A stretch of 64,000 nucleotides of DNA. Origin: CAXMST01 sp963712765 (GTDB taxonomy: Bacteria; Actinomycetota; Thermoleophilia; Solirubrobacterales; 70-9). The stretch spans positions 1-64,000 of the forward strand of contig CAVQIX010000006.1 in NCBI GenBank assembly GCA_963712765.1. Direction: 5' to 3'. The notes beneath the pieces were generated by a model. It did not search any database, was not told the DNA's origin, and worked only from the letters and a program-made list of their open reading frames with translations. The translations under genes and the position numbers were made by a program. Shown in pieces: positions 40,333-48,991 of this stretch; position 1 is the stretch's first letter; each line of letters opens with the position of its first letter.

Positions 40333-41796
40333 TCAGTCGGCGTAGGCGGTCTCCCGGGTCTCGCGGATCACCGTGATCCGAATCCGGCCCGGGAAGTCGA
40401 GCTCCTTGGCCACGGCCTTGGCCGTCTTCTCCGCGATCACGGCGGCCTCCTCGTCGTCGACCCGCCCCGGATCGACCATCACCCGTACGTCGCGCCCGGC
40501 CCGCATCGCATAGACCCGCTCTACGCCGGGATGACGTCCGGCGATCTCCTCGAGGTCCCTGAGCCGGCTGACGTACTGCTCGAGAGCTTCTCCGCGGGCT
40601 CCCGGCCTCGCTCCCGAGAGGGCGTCGACGATCTGAACGATCACGGCTTCCACGGTTCGGGGGTCGACCTCGCTGTGGTGCGCCTCGATCGCATGCGCTA
40701 CCGCCTCGCTCTCACCGTGGCGTCGAGCCATCGTCGCCCCGACGGCGGCGTGAGAGCCCTCCACCTCGTGCGATACCGCCTTGCCGAGGTCGTGCAGCAG
40801 GGCCGCCCGCTCGGCGGTCTTGACCGAGGCTCCGAGCTCCGCCGCGAGGACCCCGGCGAGCTTCGCGCACTCGATCAGATGGTCGAGGACGTTCTGGCCG
40901 TAGCTGGTCCGGTAGCGGAGCCGGCCGAGCACCTCGAGCAGCTCGCGATCGACGCCGTGGATGCCCGCTTCGAGCTCGGCCCGCTCCCCCTCCTCGGCGA
41001 TCGTCCTCTCGACCTCGGCCTTGGCCTTGGCGTAGCCCTCCTCGATCGTCGCCGGCTGGATCCGTCCGTCGGCGACGAGCTTCTCGAGGGTCAGGCGGGC
41101 GACCTCGCGCCGAACCCCGTCGAAGCTCGAGACGACGACGGCGTTCGGCGTCTCGTCGATGATCACGTCGACGCCGGTCAGGGTCTCGAGAGCACGGATG
41201 TTGCGGCCCTCCTTGCCGATGATCCGCCCCTTCATCTCCTCCCCCGGCAGCTCGACAAGGCGGGTGGTCGTCTCGCTGGAGTGCGCTCCGGCGATCCGTC
41301 CCATCGCGATCGCGAGGATGTTGCGCGCCTTGCGCTCGGAGTCGCGCTTTGTCTCCTCCTCGATCTGGATCAGGGCTGCGCCGGCTCGGTGGCGGGCATC
41401 GTGCTCGACATCGGCGATCAGTAGCTGCTTGGCCTGGCTGGCGGTGAGGCCCGAGAGCCGCTCGAGCTCCTTGCGCTGCACCTGCTTCTGGCGCTTCAGC
41501 TCGTCGGCCTGCTGGTCGAAGTTCCGCTCGCGGTCGGAGAGCGCCTGCTCGCGGCGCTCGAGCTCGGCCCGTTTCAGGCGCTGGGCCTCGGCCTCGTGCA
41601 GCGCCCGCTCCTCCATCCGGGCGATCTCTTCGCGGCGCGCCTGCAGCTCGTCGCCAATCGCACCGGGGCTCGCGGCCCCCTGCTCGGGCCCGCCCCCGGG
41701 GGCCTCTGCGCCCGCCACCTCTGCATCGGTCGCCCGGTGGACGCCCGCGTTCTCCTCCCTGGCTCCAAAGAGCCGTCTCGATCGACGGTCCATCAT
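40333..41796 (-). CDS. rny: Ribonuclease Y without the N-terminal membrane anchor
   Basis: 487 aa. A long coiled coil (about 50-140, Glu/Arg/Gln-rich) is followed by a KH domain (EEMKGRIIGKEGRNIRALE) and an HD domain (ERAALLHDLGKAV, with AIEAHHSEV later), in RNase Y order. It is an endonuclease that starts decay of mRNAs. RNase Y is normally held to the membrane by an N-terminal helix; here the first 40 residues are charged and Gly/Ala-rich with no hydrophobic segment, so the protein should be soluble. The start is one of GTG 41802, ATG 41796 or ATG 41793; none adds a helix. The 281 bases upstream to the transporter gene hold no other gene. Confidence 0.9.
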   Translation of the reverse strand: MMDRRSRRLFGAREENAGVHRATDAEVAGAEAPGGGPEQGAASPGAIGDELQARREEIARMEERALHEAEAQRLKRAELERREQALSDRERNFDQQADELKRQKQVQRKELERLSGLTASQAKQLLIADVEHDARHRAGAALIQIEEETKRDSERKARNILAIAMGRIAGAHSSETTTRLVELPGEEMKGRIIGKEGRNIRALETLTGVDVIIDETPNAVVVSSFDGVRREVARLTLEKLVADGRIQPATIEEGYAKAKAEVERTIAEEGERAELEAGIHGVDRELLEVLGRLRYRTSYGQNVLDHLIECAKLAGVLAAELGASVKTAERAALLHDLGKAVSHEVEGSHAAVGATMARRHGESEAVAHAIEAHHSEVDPRTVEAVIVQIVDALSGARPGARGEALEQYVSRLRDLEEIAGRHPGVERVYAMRAGRDVRVMVDPGRVDDEEAAVIAEKTAKAVAKELDFPGRIRITVIRETRETAYAD

Positions 41797-42077
41797 CTCC
41801 ACCTCTCTCGGCTGGGCCGCAGGTCGGGCGCGACGGGGCCCGCTTCCCGGCAGGGCGGCCTCGTTCGTCTCGCTATCCGAGCGCGGCGGCCGTGGCCGCC
41901 GGCGAGTGGTGGTTTAGGCGGCCTAGCCCGGTCCTCTCCCGGTGGCCTGGATGGATGTGTGCGGGTTCAAAGGTCTGAATCTCGAATCTCGGTTAGCGAG
42001 CCGACGGCGAGGCCGCGACACCGCTGCGGCGATCCTATTCCGCGAGGGGGACCTTGGCAAGCCTTTGCCCGGGAGGG

Positions 42078-42959
42078 CTAGGCGCGGGCGGGCGCGCGGC
42101 CTGCGAAGGCCTCGGCGGCTCTGACCGGGCCCTGGACCAGGGCTGCTGCCGCGATCACCGCGGCGAAGGCGGTCCCGCGAAGGACGATCCCGAGCGTGTC
42201 GGCTCCGATCGGGTCTCCGAACACGATCACGCCGCCGCTGATCGCCGCCAGGTTGGCCGCGACCGACGAGAGCGCGATCACCTGGATCGCCTCTCCGAGC
42301 TGCAGTGCCCTCGCGATCGCGTACATCGCGCAGATCGAGGCAACGATGGCGGCCAGCGTCCACGGGCTGAGGATCGACAGGAGGCTGCCAGGGACCAGTT
42401 CGGTGAGGGCCTTGATCGCGACGTCGGAGAGCCCGATCAGCAGGCCGGCGGCGATCGCCAGGATCGGACCCGGGCGGGCGCGCAGCCGCTCGTGACGGTG
42501 GCCCGAGAGCAGCAGGGCGAGGCCGATCCCGAGGGCGCCGCCCGTGAACGCCGTCATTGCCGATGAGGAGTAGCTGGAACCGTGCTCGCCGGCTGCGGTG
42601 AGCATCAGGAAGGCGAGGCCGAAGGCGCTGAGCCCAAGTCCGATCCACTCGCGGCGACCGAGCTCGAAGCCGAACCAGCGCTCGGCCGGGAGTGCGAGCA
42701 TGACCAGGCCGCCGGCGATCACCGCCTGGACCAGCGAGAGCGGCGCCACCGCAAGCGCGCCGACGTGGAGGATCCAGGCTCCGAAGCCGATCCCCCAGCC
42801 GATCGTCCACCAACGCGACCCGAACAGGCCCTTGAGGCTCTGCCAGGGATGGCGGGCGCTGACGGCCGGGGCCGCCACCGCGCCGCGGTGCTTGCAGAGA
42901 AAGGCGACGTTGGTCGCCAGCGCGCAGAAGAGCGACAGCCCGATCCCCAAACCAGTCAT
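42078..42959 (-). CDS. Multipass membrane protein, EamA/NIPA transporter-like
   Basis: 293 aa with about nine hydrophobic segments spread over the whole length. Features include an N-terminal LGIGLSLFCALATNVAFLCK helix, HVGALAVAPLSLVQAVIAGG in the first half and EAIQVIALSSVAANLAAISGG in the second. The two halves resemble each other as in EamA/NIPA-type drug/metabolite transporters. Substrate unknown. ATG at 42959 has AAGGGAG as ribosome binding site. It stands between recX and rny on the same strand. Confidence 0.72.
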   Translation of the reverse strand: MTGLGIGLSLFCALATNVAFLCKHRGAVAAPAVSARHPWQSLKGLFGSRWWTIGWGIGFGAWILHVGALAVAPLSLVQAVIAGGLVMLALPAERWFGFELGRREWIGLGLSAFGLAFLMLTAAGEHGSSYSSSAMTAFTGGALGIGLALLLSGHRHERLRARPGPILAIAAGLLIGLSDVAIKALTELVPGSLLSILSPWTLAAIVASICAMYAIARALQLGEAIQVIALSSVAANLAAISGGVIVFGDPIGADTLGIVLRGTAFAAVIAAAALVQGPVRAAEAFAGRAPARA

Positions 42960-43105
42960 GCAGCTCCCTTCGGCAGCGGGTGAGGTTCGGGTGAGCTGGC
43001 TGGGATAGCGATGGGAAGCCTGTCCAGGCGAGCGGGGTCGGGGGAGGGTCGCCGTCCACCTGTCGGGACGGGATCGATCTTCGCCTGATCCGATCTTAGC
43101 CGCCC

Positions 43106-43133
43106 CGCTCGAACCGGCTCGCCGGTTCGAGCG
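43106..43133. repeat. 13-bp inverted repeat after recX
   Basis: CGCTCGAACCGGC and GCCGGTTCGAGCG are separated by 2 nt. It lies 43 bp past the recX stop, so a transcription terminator for thpR-recA-recX is the simplest reading. The arms contain TCGAAC and GTTCGA, the half sites of the actinobacterial SOS box, but 10 nt apart instead of 4, so LexA binding is unlikely. Confidence 0.5.
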
Positions 43134-43175
43134 TCCGCCCGACCGCGCGCGGCGCGGCGCGGCGTCTCGTTCAGC

Positions 43176-43652
43176 TCAGGCGGCGTCGGCCTCGGCGACG
43201 GCGCGACGGATCGCGTCATGGGAGAGCTCGTAGCCGAACCCGCGTCGGGTCAGCATGCCCAGGGCCCGCTCACGCTCGCGATCATCCCCGATGCTCATGC
43301 GACGTCCAAGCAGGAGCCCGACCGCCCGGTCCAGCTGCCGGTCACGGTCCTCGGCCGTGACCCGATCGATCAGCGCCGAGTCGAGTCCGCGCTCGCGTAG
43401 CGCCGCCGCGATCCGCTCAGGCCCCCAGTCGGAGAGGTCGCGCTTGTCCTCGGCGAAGAGCTCGGCAAAGCGCTCGTCGTCGAGCTCGCGGCACTCGATC
43501 AGACGGTCGACGGCGTCCTCGATCTCTTCGCCGGGATAGTCGCGCTCCTGCAGCCATCCGGTGATCTCGGCGATCGAGCGCTCACGGCGCCTGAGCGCCG
43601 CCAGCGCGGCCGCGAACGCTTCCGGTCTATGACCTGGGCCGGATGCCCTCAT
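43176..43652 (-). CDS. recX: Regulatory protein RecX
   Basis: 158 aa, made of three-helix repeats: RRERSIAEITGWLQERDY, ELDDERFAELFAEDKRD and GPERIAAALRERGLD are the conserved RecX turns. It binds along RecA filaments and limits strand exchange. It follows recA by 49 bp on the same strand, the standard arrangement. Length and helix pattern are normal. Confidence 0.92.
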   Translation of the reverse strand: MRASGPGHRPEAFAAALAALRRRERSIAEITGWLQERDYPGEEIEDAVDRLIECRELDDERFAELFAEDKRDLSDWGPERIAAALRERGLDSALIDRVTAEDRDRQLDRAVGLLLGRRMSIGDDRERERALGMLTRRGFGYELSHDAIRRAVAEADAA

Positions 43653-43701
43653 TGGGCCTCTGAGGGTCGCTCAGGTGCCTTCCCTGCGCGGGAGCGGGCG
43701 C

Positions 43702-44877
43702 CTATGCCGCCTTCTCCTCCGCAGATTCATCCTTCTTCACCTTGGCCGCGGCAGCGTCTGCCTTCGGCTCGCCGGCATCGGCTGCCGCCGCTATCTCGTG
43801 GGCGGGCTCGAACGGAACCGGCTTTGGGCCCTTGACCCGCTCGATCCCGAGCGCGGCGTAGATCTTGTCCTCGATCTCTTCCGCGACCTCGAGGTTCTCT
43901 GCCAGGAATGCCTTCGAGTTGTTCTTGCCTTGGCCGAGGCGCTGTTCCCCGTAGGAGAAGAACGAGCCCGACTTGGTGACGATGTCGTGCTCAACCCCGA
44001 GATCGAGCAGGCAGCTCTCGTTGGAGATCCCGACCCCGTACTCGACGTCGAACTCGGCGAGGCGGAACGGGGCCGCCACCTTGTTCTTGACGACCTTTAC
44101 CCGGACCCGGTTGCCGACGGCCTCGGTGCCGTCCTTGAGCGTTTCGATCCGGCGCAGGTCAAGGCGTTGGGACGAGTAGAACTTGAGCGCCCGGCCACCC
44201 GGCTGGGTCTCGGGACTGCCGAAGCTGACGCCGATCTTCTCCCGCATCTGATTGGTGAACAGGCAGACGGTGTTGGCGCGATTGAGGTTGCCGGCCAGCT
44301 TTCGCAGTGCCTGTGACATCAGGCGGGCCTGCAGCCCGACCTGGGTCTCCCCCATCTGTCCCTCGAGCTCGACCCTGGGAGTCAAGGCGGCGACCGAGTC
44401 GACGGCGACCACGTCGACGGCGCCGGAGCGAACCAGGACGTCGACGATCTCCAGCGCCTGCTCGCCGTAGTCGGGCTGAGAGACGAGCAGCTCGTCGGTA
44501 TCGACTCCGATTCGCCGTGCGTAGATGGGGTCGAGCGCATGCTCGGCGTCGACGAAGGCGCAGACGCCGCCGCGTGCCTGGGCCTGGGCGATGATGTGGT
44601 AGATCAGCGTCGTCTTGCCCGAGGACTCTGGGCCGAAGATCTCGACGATCCGGCCGCGGGGTACGCCGCCGACTCCGAGGGCCAGATCGAGCGAGAGCGC
44701 CCCGGTGGGGATAGTCTCAACGCTGATCGAAGCGTCGCTGCCAAGCTTCATTACCGAACCCTGACCGAACTCACGCTCGATCTGGGTCACGGCCGCCTTC
44801 AGGGCTGCGTCCTTGGCCTTGGCGTCCTTGGAGCCTGCCTCGATCGGCGTCGGACGGTTGGACTTGCTTGTTGCCAT
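43702..44877 (-). CDS. recA: Recombinase RecA
   Basis: 391 aa. An N-terminal helix with IEREFGQGSVMKLG, Walker A GPESSGKTT (82-90), Walker B VDVVAVDSVAAL, loop L2 region TNQMREKIGVSFGSPETQPGG and an acidic/Ala-Lys-rich tail. It drives homologous recombination and LexA cleavage. ATG at 44877 is chosen because AGAGGTGA lies 8 nt upstream; the frame is open to 44901 but that part overlaps the ribosome binding site. There is no intein. It follows thpR by 20 bp and has no recognisable SOS box upstream. Confidence 0.97.
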   Translation of the reverse strand: MATSKSNRPTPIEAGSKDAKAKDAALKAAVTQIEREFGQGSVMKLGSDASISVETIPTGALSLDLALGVGGVPRGRIVEIFGPESSGKTTLIYHIIAQAQARGGVCAFVDAEHALDPIYARRIGVDTDELLVSQPDYGEQALEIVDVLVRSGAVDVVAVDSVAALTPRVELEGQMGETQVGLQARLMSQALRKLAGNLNRANTVCLFTNQMREKIGVSFGSPETQPGGRALKFYSSQRLDLRRIETLKDGTEAVGNRVRVKVVKNKVAAPFRLAEFDVEYGVGISNESCLLDLGVEHDIVTKSGSFFSYGEQRLGQGKNNSKAFLAENLEVAEEIEDKIYAALGIERVKGPKPVPFEPAHEIAAAADAGEPKADAAAAKVKKDESAEEKAA

Positions 44878-44885
44878 CTTTCTCA

Positions 44886-44893
44886 TCACCTCT
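44886..44893 (-). promoter_or_regulatory. Shine-Dalgarno of recA
   Basis: AGAGGTGA on the minus strand, 8 nt before the ATG at 44877. It decides the recA start and shows that recA is translated by ribosome binding, not as a leaderless message. Confidence 0.7.
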
Positions 44894-44897
44894 TCTG

Positions 44898-45494
44898 TCA
44901 ACCGCCTGCTTGCGGCAACTCGTTGGCGGCCAACCGGGAGTAAGAAGCCCCTTCAGGCCGTAGATCGGAACGGTAGAGAGCGACCCGGACGAAACCGAAC
45001 GCATGTCCGTCTTCGTCCTCGAGACGTTTCAGCCTGTGGATTCGCTCCCCTGTGCGGCGGCCTCTGACCCTGAAGACGGTGAGGTGCGGCCAGAACGGCC
45101 GCTCCGGCTCGGGCCCGAGCAGGCCGCGGCAGCGCAATCGTCCGGCCAGCTGCGCCTGCAGCGCGACGGCCTCCTCACTGGCGACCTCGAGCGCAAACAG
45201 CCGTGGGCGCCGGCGCGGAAGTGGAACCGGCTCGCCTCCCAGCCTAGCGGCGATCGGAGGTGGCCGGAGTCCCTCGACCGCAGCAGCGATCTCCGCCACC
45301 TGGCTCTCCGGTCTCTCGCCGAGGAACGCAAGGGTGACATGCATCGCGGAGGCTCCGACCGCCCGCAGTCCCTCCGCGGCCTGCTCACGTTGCCAGCGCT
45401 CGATCAGCGCCACCGTATCCGGCGGCGGATCGAGCGCGCAGAACAGCCGGACCTTCGGGCCCGCGGTCTCGCGGCTGTCGTCGGGATCGCTCAC
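44898..45494 (-). CDS. thpR: RNA 2',3'-cyclic phosphodiesterase ThpR
   Basis: 198 aa 2H-phosphoesterase. The two catalytic H-x-T/S-x motifs are AMHVTLAFLG and WPHLTVFRV. It opens 2',3'-cyclic phosphates on RNA ends. GTG at 45494 is chosen because the family N-terminus (VRLFCALD) follows shortly and TAGCGT lies 7 nt upstream; the open frame runs to 45614 without family features. It is 20 bp upstream of recA, so thpR, recA and recX probably share one transcript. Confidence 0.88.
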   Translation of the reverse strand: MSDPDDSRETAGPKVRLFCALDPPPDTVALIERWQREQAAEGLRAVGASAMHVTLAFLGERPESQVAEIAAAVEGLRPPPIAARLGGEPVPLPRRRPRLFALEVASEEAVALQAQLAGRLRCRGLLGPEPERPFWPHLTVFRVRGRRTGERIHRLKRLEDEDGHAFGFVRVALYRSDLRPEGASYSRLAANELPQAGG

Positions 45495-45501
45495 GACCTT
45501 G

Positions 45502-45507
45502 ACGCTA
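45502..45507 (-). promoter_or_regulatory. -10 hexamer TAGCGT for thpR-recA-recX
   Basis: TAGCGT on the minus strand ends 7 nt before the GTG at 45494. It is the only promoter-like element I see upstream of recA. Confidence 0.45.
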
Positions 45508-45554
45508 GTCGGCTGCCCGTGAGGTTTGTGAGCCGGCGTGTGCCGAGTTCGCAA

Positions 45555-45560
45555 TATGGT
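45555..45560 (+). promoter_or_regulatory. -10 hexamer TATGGT for the alpha/beta hydrolase
   Basis: TATGGT ends 8 nt before the ATG at 45569. The spacer TGAGCAGG also has Shine-Dalgarno character. Confidence 0.35.
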
Positions 45561-45568
45561 TGAGCAGG

Positions 45569-46483
45569 ATGAGTGAAGCTGCTCCGACAAGCGCGACAGG
45601 CCGGCCGCTACCACCGCTCGAAGGCGTCGAGCACGACTACCTCGAGATCAACGACATCCGGATGCATGTCGCCTTCGCGGGTGATCCGGACGCCGAGCCG
45701 TTGGTCCTGGTCCATGGCTGGCCGCAGCACTGGTACGCCTGGAGGCGGTTGATCGGCCCGCTCTCGGAGGATCACCGGGTGATCTGCCCGGATCTCCGTG
45801 GCTTCGGCTGGAGCGACGCCCCGGCCGGCTCGTACCTGAAAGCGGATCTCGCCGACGACGTGATCGCCCTTGCCGACCGGCTCGAGCTCGAACGCTTCCG
45901 GCTCGCCGGCCACGACTGGGGCGGTTTCGCGGGCTTCCTCATCTGTCTCAAGGAGCCCGAGCGGGTGACCCACTATGCGGCCGCGGGCATCAGTCACCTC
46001 TGGGTCCGCGGGGACGGTGGGATCGGCGAGCGGCTGAAGCTGCTCTCACGGATCTGGTACATGATGCTGATCGCCTCGCCGGTGCTCGGTGGTCAGGTCG
46101 TCCGACGCCTACCCGACTTCATGCGGGGAATCCTGGTCAGGGGCGCCGCCGGGGACGCCTGGAGCGAGGAGGAGCTCGAGTCCTTCGTCTCGCAGTGGCG
46201 CGAGCCGGATCGGGCTCGAGCCTGCGTTCAGGTCTACCGCACCTTCCTGACCAGGGAGTTCCCTCAGATTGCGCGCGGAGCGTTCAACGACGAGGTCATG
46301 GGGCAGCCGGCGATCCTCTTCTGCGGCGAGGAGGACCCGGTCATCGAGGCCTCCAGTCTGGGGGGCTTCGAGCCGAACGCTCCGAACCTCGAGATCCGCG
46401 AGCTGCCCGGGGTGGGTCACTGGGTTCCCGAGGAGGCGCCGGAACTGATGCTCGACGGCATGCGTGAGCTCTACTCACGCTGA
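45569..46483 (+). CDS. Alpha/beta hydrolase, epoxide hydrolase-like
   Basis: 304 aa. VLVHGWPQHWYAWR is the oxyanion region, AGHDWGGFAG has the Asp nucleophile, FCGEEDPVI the acid strand and GVGHWVPEE the His. H-D-W-G-G with W-P after the oxyanion strand is typical of soluble epoxide hydrolases and dehalogenases. It would open an epoxide or remove a halide. ATG at 45569 is favoured over a TTG at 45560, which lies in the -10 hexamer. It is convergent with a second epoxide-hydrolase-type gene. Confidence 0.8.
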   Translation: MSEAAPTSATGRPLPPLEGVEHDYLEINDIRMHVAFAGDPDAEPLVLVHGWPQHWYAWRRLIGPLSEDHRVICPDLRGFGWSDAPAGSYLKADLADDVIALADRLELERFRLAGHDWGGFAGFLICLKEPERVTHYAAAGISHLWVRGDGGIGERLKLLSRIWYMMLIASPVLGGQVVRRLPDFMRGILVRGAAGDAWSEEELESFVSQWREPDRARACVQVYRTFLTREFPQIARGAFNDEVMGQPAILFCGEEDPVIEASSLGGFEPNAPNLEIRELPGVGHWVPEEAPELMLDGMRELYSR

Positions 46484-46531
46484 AATCGCCCGCAGAGCAT
46501 GTGGACTGACTTGCTGGCTCGGCTTCGGTGT

Positions 46532-47662
46532 TCAGAGCCCGGCCACGAAATCGAGGAGATCGGCGGCCAGGGTCTCCGGCTCCTCCCAGGCCGCGAAGTG
46601 CCCTCCCCGCTCGAATTCGTTCCACGAGCGCAGATCGGCGCAGATCCGCTCGGTCCACGAGCGCGGGGGCCTGACCAGCTCCGCGGGGAAATCGGCGACC
46701 GCGACCGGAACCTCGATCAGCTCCCCGGGCTGAAGCTGCCAGCGATCGATCCTCGAGGCCGCGTAGAGCCTGAGCGCCGAGGCCGCGGTGCCGGTCGTCC
46801 AGTAGAAGCTGAGCAGGTCACAGAGGTCGCGCCTGCTGAAGCGGCTCTCGAGATCGCCGTCGCAGTCGCTCCACTCCCGGTAGCGGGGGATGAGCCAGGC
46901 CGCGAGCGCCGCCGGTGAGTCGCCGAGCCCGACGCCGAGCGTGTCGGGGGCGAGGCCGTGAACGAGCATGTGGAAGCCGCGTCGCGACCGCCAGCGCTGC
47001 GCGTCCTGCACGAACGCGATCTCGGCCTCGCTCAAGGGCGGGTCTCCGAGGTCGGGGGGTAGCGGCAGCAGCCCGGGGGCGTTGCAGTGGAAACCGGCCA
47101 CCGACCGGGGGTGGCCGAAGGCGATCCGGGCGCCGATGAACCCACCCCAGTCCCCTCCGTGGACGACGAAGCGGCCGTAGCCGAGGGTGGCCATCAGCTC
47201 GACGAGCTGGTCGGCGATCACGGTCGCCGACGCCGGCGGGTCGTTCGCATCCGAGAACCCGAAGCCCGGCAACGACGGCACGACGACGTCATGGCCGGCC
47301 TCCAGCAGCAGCGGGGCCAGGTGGCGGAAGTCGAGCGGGGCGCCGGGCCAGCCGTGGATCATCAGGATCGCGGGGCCGGGCTTTGGCGCCGGCGTGCGCC
47401 CATGCAGGAAGTGGATCCCACGATGACGGAACCCGGGCAGCTCGCTCAGCCTCTCGATGAGACCGGCCGGGTCGTACTCATCGGCCCACCAGGCGCATAG
47501 GGAGCGCAGATAGCCGAGGTCCACCCCCCAGTCCCAGCCGGCGCCCTTGACGGGCTCCGGCCAGCGCGCGGCATGTAGTCGCGCCCGCATCTCGGCGACG
47601 GCGCCGGGATCGAGCAGGGGCTCGAACGGAGCGGGCCCGGCCTCGCCCTTCGAGCCCGTCAC
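46532..47662 (-). CDS. Epoxide hydrolase with EHN domain
   Basis: 376 aa. The N-terminal ~100 residues match the epoxide hydrolase N-terminal domain (RARLHAARWPEPV...WGVDLGYLRSLCAWWADEYD). The alpha/beta hydrolase core then has LMIHGWPGAPLDFRH, VHGGDWGGFIG with the Asp nucleophile, and FERGGHFAAWEEPE with the His. This is the microsomal/juvenile-hormone type of layout. Substrate unknown. GTG at 47662 lies 2 bp after the cinA stop, so it is likely co-translated with cinA. The frame upstream inside cinA is an overlap only. Confidence 0.83.
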   Translation of the reverse strand: MTGSKGEAGPAPFEPLLDPGAVAEMRARLHAARWPEPVKGAGWDWGVDLGYLRSLCAWWADEYDPAGLIERLSELPGFRHRGIHFLHGRTPAPKPGPAILMIHGWPGAPLDFRHLAPLLLEAGHDVVVPSLPGFGFSDANDPPASATVIADQLVELMATLGYGRFVVHGGDWGGFIGARIAFGHPRSVAGFHCNAPGLLPLPPDLGDPPLSEAEIAFVQDAQRWRSRRGFHMLVHGLAPDTLGVGLGDSPAALAAWLIPRYREWSDCDGDLESRFSRRDLCDLLSFYWTTGTAASALRLYAASRIDRWQLQPGELIEVPVAVADFPAELVRPPRSWTERICADLRSWNEFERGGHFAAWEEPETLAADLLDFVAGL

Positions 47663-47664
47663 CC

Positions 47665-48936
47665 TCAAAGCGGCAGGTCTTCGCCCGCCAGCAGGCGGCG
47701 CAGCATGTGCAGGGAGACCGCGACCGATCGATCCCTCACGTCGCCCCGCCCGCCCGGCAGTTTCGGGTCCCTGGCGATGACCTTGCCGGCTGCGTCCTTG
47801 ACGCAGATGCAAACGTAGCCGACGGGCTTTTCCTCGGTTCCGCCTGCGGGCCCGGCGACGCCGGTTACGCCGACGGCGATGTCAGCTCCGAACCGGCGCA
47901 GGGCACCGTCGGCCATGCTCTCGGCTACCTCGGGCGAGACCGCGCCCCGTGAGTCGATCAGATCCGCCTCGACTCCCAGGAGCTCACGCTTGGCCTGGTT
48001 CGAGTAGGCGACGACGCCGCCGGCGAAGTAGGCGGAGGCCCCGGGTCGATCGGCGATCCGGGCGGCGAGCAGACCAGCGCTGCAGGACTCGGCGACGGCG
48101 AGGGTGCGCCCGGCCAGCGCCGCGGCGACGAGCTCGTCGATGGTCTCGCCGGTCTCGGTGTAGATGAAGCTCCCATGACGCTCTCGCAGGCCGTCGAAGA
48201 GCGCCCGCAGCTTCTCTCCGTCCGAGCTCTCGTAGCTGACGTCGATCTCGAGCTCGGCGCCGCGGCGCAGGCAGGTGGTGATCTCGAGTCGATCCAGGTC
48301 GATCTGCTCGCCGATGTCGCGCAGGCTCTTGGCCAGCGTCGACTCCGGCACGCCGAACATCTTCATCGACGCGACCTCCAGCGAGGGGGTCCTCTCGAGG
48401 ACGGACGCGACCGGTTCGCTGGCCATCGCCGCCGGCCACATTCCCTGCAGCTCCCGCGGCGGCCCGGGCAGCACCACCACGACGGCATCCTTTGCCGGGA
48501 CGACCAGCCCGGGCGCGGTCCCGACCGGATCGAGCGGCTCCGAACCCTCCGGGACCATCGCCTGCTTGCGGGTCCCCGCCCTGACCCCTTCGGGGTCGAA
48601 CTTCATTCGTTTCGCGAACTCCTCGATGATCGCGTTGATCCGCTCCTCCATCGCGGTGTCGAGCACCATCTCGCGGCCGGCGAAGTCGGCCACCAGGTCC
48701 GCGGTGATGTCGTCGGCCGTCGGCCCAAGTCCGCCGGTGGTGAAGATCAGGTCCATGCCCTGCTCGGCGAGGAAGCGGAGCGCGGCCTCGAGATCGGCGG
48801 CGCGATCACCGACGACGGTGATGTGCGCCACCTCGACCCCGGCCTCACCGAGGCGCTCAGAGACCCAGGGGCCGTTGCGGTCGCTGATGCGGCCGGTGAG
48901 GACCTCGGTCCCGGTAACGACGATGCCGGCTCGCAC
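47665..48936 (-). CDS. cinA: CinA family nicotinamide-nucleotide amidase
   Basis: 423 aa. The N-terminal MoCF-like domain has AGIVVTGTEVLTGRISDRN and FTTGGLGPTADD. The C-terminal amidase has AVAESCSAGLLAARIADRPGAS and VGVTGVAGPAGGTEEKPVG with the catalytic Ser. It deamidates NMN (pyridine-nucleotide salvage) and is linked to competence/DNA damage in some bacteria. GTG at 48936 fits the family start; TTG at 48942 is possible. It is third in ftsK-rodZ-like-cinA on the minus strand. Confidence 0.92.
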   Translation of the reverse strand: MRAGIVVTGTEVLTGRISDRNGPWVSERLGEAGVEVAHITVVGDRAADLEAALRFLAEQGMDLIFTTGGLGPTADDITADLVADFAGREMVLDTAMEERINAIIEEFAKRMKFDPEGVRAGTRKQAMVPEGSEPLDPVGTAPGLVVPAKDAVVVVLPGPPRELQGMWPAAMASEPVASVLERTPSLEVASMKMFGVPESTLAKSLRDIGEQIDLDRLEITTCLRRGAELEIDVSYESSDGEKLRALFDGLRERHGSFIYTETGETIDELVAAALAGRTLAVAESCSAGLLAARIADRPGASAYFAGGVVAYSNQAKRELLGVEADLIDSRGAVSPEVAESMADGALRRFGADIAVGVTGVAGPAGGTEEKPVGYVCICVKDAAGKVIARDPKLPGGRGDVRDRSVAVSLHMLRRLLAGEDLPL

Positions 48937-48991
48937 TCTCAACGCTCGGCGCCCGCGGACGGCCGGGCCGGTGGCCGGGATCGGACCAGGC

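Noticed and set aside
41930..42010. tRNA-like GGTTCAAAG stretch upstream of rny
   Set aside because: It does not fold into a cloverleaf with matching acceptor and anticodon stems on either strand.
43106..43133. LexA binding site
   Set aside because: The half sites are separated by 10 nt rather than 4, and the place after recX is better explained by a terminator; kept as a repeat only.
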